From: a virus
IMG/VR virus record: IMGVR_UViG_3300042868_008286
Coordinates: 1-51,262 of that record
Reading direction: 5' to 3' (one strand)
DNA length: 51,262 nucleotides
A model generated the notes under the pieces. It did not search any database, had not been told where the DNA came from, and saw only the letters and a list, made by a program, of their open reading frames with translations. Numbering within the stretch: the stretch's first letter is position 1; each line of letters opens with the position of its first letter. Made by a program: the position numbers and the translations under genes. Below are positions 50,444 through 51,262 of this stretch, in pieces.

Positions 50444-50516
50444 TCTCCCTACTAGGATTCGAACCTAGACCACACGGCCCCAAACCGCGGATGCAACCAG
50501 ATAACACTTTAGAGAG
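50444..50516 (-). tRNA. tRNA-Pro(TGG)-like
   Basis: Acceptor CTCTCTA/TAGGGAG, anticodon arm CGCGG-TTTGGGG-CCGTG, T-loop TTCGAAT and encoded CCA. Position 8 is A instead of T and the variable loop is short; anticodon duplicates that of 44970-45043. Confidence 0.65.
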
Positions 50517-50728
50517 ATAATTGAATTTGTAAGTAGTAGAGCCACTTTAATCTCTACCATTCACCCGATTGCACTGGTCCGGACGGGAGGTGGTACATCA
50601 CTTGGAATACTTGACATAGGTGCTCCGCTGCTTTTACGGGACTCGAACCCGCCCTACTTTTGCACTAGGTTGACCTTCGAAGAATCTTCCTAGCGAGTCT
50701 TTCTCTTGCTGACACTTACAAAACTTGG
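50517..50728 (-). ncRNA. Gene-free stretch with orphan tRNA T-arm
   Basis: GCGGG-TTCGAGT-CCCGT (50657-50641) is a perfect tRNA T-arm, but no acceptor or anticodon arm fits around it. CTAGG/CCTAG forms another stem. It may be a decayed tRNA. No gene is seen. Confidence 0.4.
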
Positions 50729-50800
50729 TGGTAACGGCTGGATTCGAACCAGCACCTTGCTCCGTATGAAGGAGGTGCACGACCATTATGCTACGTTACC
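50729..50800 (-). tRNA. tRNA-Met(CAT), elongator-type (or Ile2)
   Basis: Acceptor GGTAACG/CGTTACC with a paired 1-72, anticodon arm CTCC-TTCATAC-GGAG, T-loop TTCGAAT, CCA encoded. CAT could also be modified to read ATA. Confidence 0.92.
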
Positions 50801-50885
50801 ATATAAAAACACACTCAAGTCCGCGGCTCGGAAGGCACTATACCCGCGATGATCTATGATCAGGCCTAATGTGTTTTTATATGGT
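50798..50885 (-). repeat. tRNA-linked inverted repeat B (16-bp stem)
   Basis: Arms 50798-50813 and 50870-50885 are perfect complements. The stem runs into the first three bases of tRNA-Met and starts with ACCA on the other side. Inner stems TGATC/GATCA and CGCGG/CCGCG give a three-way-junction shape. Confidence 0.88.
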
Positions 50886-50990
50886 GTCGCTACCCTCTAG
50901 CGGTCAGGCCTACTCTTGCGACTTCTCATCCTCCGGTCACGACATTGTGTATGACTAGTACACCTGTTTCGATCACATCTTCTGATACTA
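50886..50990 (-). ncRNA. Structured spacer between inverted repeats B and C
   Basis: No gene. Holds GTGTA-CTAGTCA-TACAC, a 5-bp stem with a 7-nt loop like an anticodon arm, and ends GCGAC-ACCA. No T-arm is present, so it is not a standard tRNA. Confidence 0.35.
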
Positions 50991-51075
50991 ACCATAGAAA
51001 AACACACTAGTCGGAAACGACTTAGAGACCTACTCGCCCACAGTCACGAAGGCTTCTAATGTGTTTGTCTATGGT
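50991..51075 (-). repeat. tRNA-linked inverted repeat C (16-bp stem, one mismatch)
   Basis: Arms 50991-51006 and 51060-51075. The stem includes A73-CCA of tRNA-Lys(TTT). An inner perfect hairpin AGTCG-TTTC-CGACT and a GAAG/CTTC stem lie inside. Confidence 0.87.
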
Positions 51076-51147
51076 AGGAGCACCGGGACTCGAACCCGGA
51101 ACTGGCAGATTAAAAGTCTGCTGTGATAACCATTTCACTATACTCCC
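51075..51147 (-). tRNA. tRNA-Lys(TTT)
   Basis: Acceptor GGGAGTA/TGCTCCT, anticodon arm GCAGA-CTTTTAA-TCTGC, T-loop TTCGAGT, CCA encoded within repeat C. Confidence 0.94.
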
Positions 51148-51153
51148 ATATGG

Positions 51154-51225
51154 TCCACGCTCTGAGAATCGAACTCAGTTAGTCCGGTTAAGAGCCGGGT
51201 ACTTCGCCACTAAAGTTTAGCGTGG
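51154..51225 (-). tRNA. tRNA-Lys(CTT)
   Basis: Acceptor CCACGCT/AGCGTGG, D-stem ACTT/AAGT, anticodon arm CCGG-CTCTTAA-CCGG, T-loop TTCGATT, CCA encoded. Position 8 is A, unusual. Confidence 0.85.
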
Positions 51226-51260
51226 ATGGATCGTAAATATTTTCTTTTACGTGCCATCCA
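51223..51260 (-). repeat. tRNA-linked inverted repeat E at right edge
   Basis: TGGATGG (51223-51229) pairs with CCATCCA (51254-51260), and inner CGTAAA with TTTACG. The arm overlaps the first bases of tRNA-Lys(CTT). Confidence 0.7.
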
Positions 51261-51262
51261 GG

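Noticed and set aside
1-51262. CRISPR array, insertion sequence or integrase/attachment site
   Set aside because: No regularly spaced repeats, transposase or recombinase motif was seen; the tRNA array is not flanked by duplicated tRNA ends apart from the inverted repeats described.

Overview
The window looks like part of a large T4-type myovirus (tailed phage) genome with a Gram-negative, probably aquatic host. The evidence is a set of huge modular tail-fibre genes, many T4-type late-promoter motifs (NNTAAATA), a long tRNA array, ThyX, UvsE and QueD-like enzymes, and many short overlapping hypothetical genes. No terminase, capsid, polymerase or recombination genes are present, so this is the distal-fibre and accessory side of the genome. 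KDO-sugar genes imply a host with lipopolysaccharide.

Layout. (1) 1-13.9 kb, minus strand: three tail-fibre-like genes sharing an N-terminal module. One runs off the left edge and carries Asp-box and PQQ-like propeller repeats; another is 2473 aa with a peptidase-G2-like C-terminus. (2) 13.9-28.7 kb, mostly minus: a superoxide dismutase-IscU-IscA operon, UvsE, a KDO module (KdsA, KdsB, two glycosyltransferase-like proteins), a QueD-like protein with altered zinc ligands, ThyX, an Hc1-like histone, a tRNA-like RNA with its own promoter, and two more fibre or structural genes. (3) 28.8-40.1 kb, visibly richer in A+T and switching strand often: three asparagine-synthase-like PP-loop enzymes, two fatty-acid desaturases, a fatty-acid-hydroxylase-like protein, GNAT-like proteins, a cupin and several 2OG-Fe(II)-oxygenase-like proteins, plus the remnants of two decayed genes. 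This looks like a phage-borne small-molecule or lipid modification island. (4) 40.1-51.3 kb, all minus: about 19 tRNA genes interleaved with small genes, including intact homologues of translation initiation factor IF-1 and RNA polymerase omega (RpoZ), an initiator-like tRNA-Met, a protein phosphatase, a metallophosphoesterase and further oxygenases. Several long gene-free stretches are rich in potential RNA structure, and five inverted repeats abut tRNA ends.

Two promoter classes are readable. Five near-perfect sigma70 promoters (TTGACA-17 bp-TATAAT, plus one TATACT variant) head the host-interaction and tRNA operons. T4-type late motifs sit in front of fibre and accessory genes. In many cases the start codon lies only 4-9 nt after the -10 element, so the mRNAs should be leaderless or nearly so. 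This is notable in a phage that also carries IF-1 and an initiator-like tRNA.

The most interesting candidates are this IF-1/initiator-tRNA/omega/leaderless-mRNA combination, the PP-loop plus desaturase plus oxygenase island, and the tRNA-linked inverted-repeat elements. All functions are inferred from sequence motifs read by eye.
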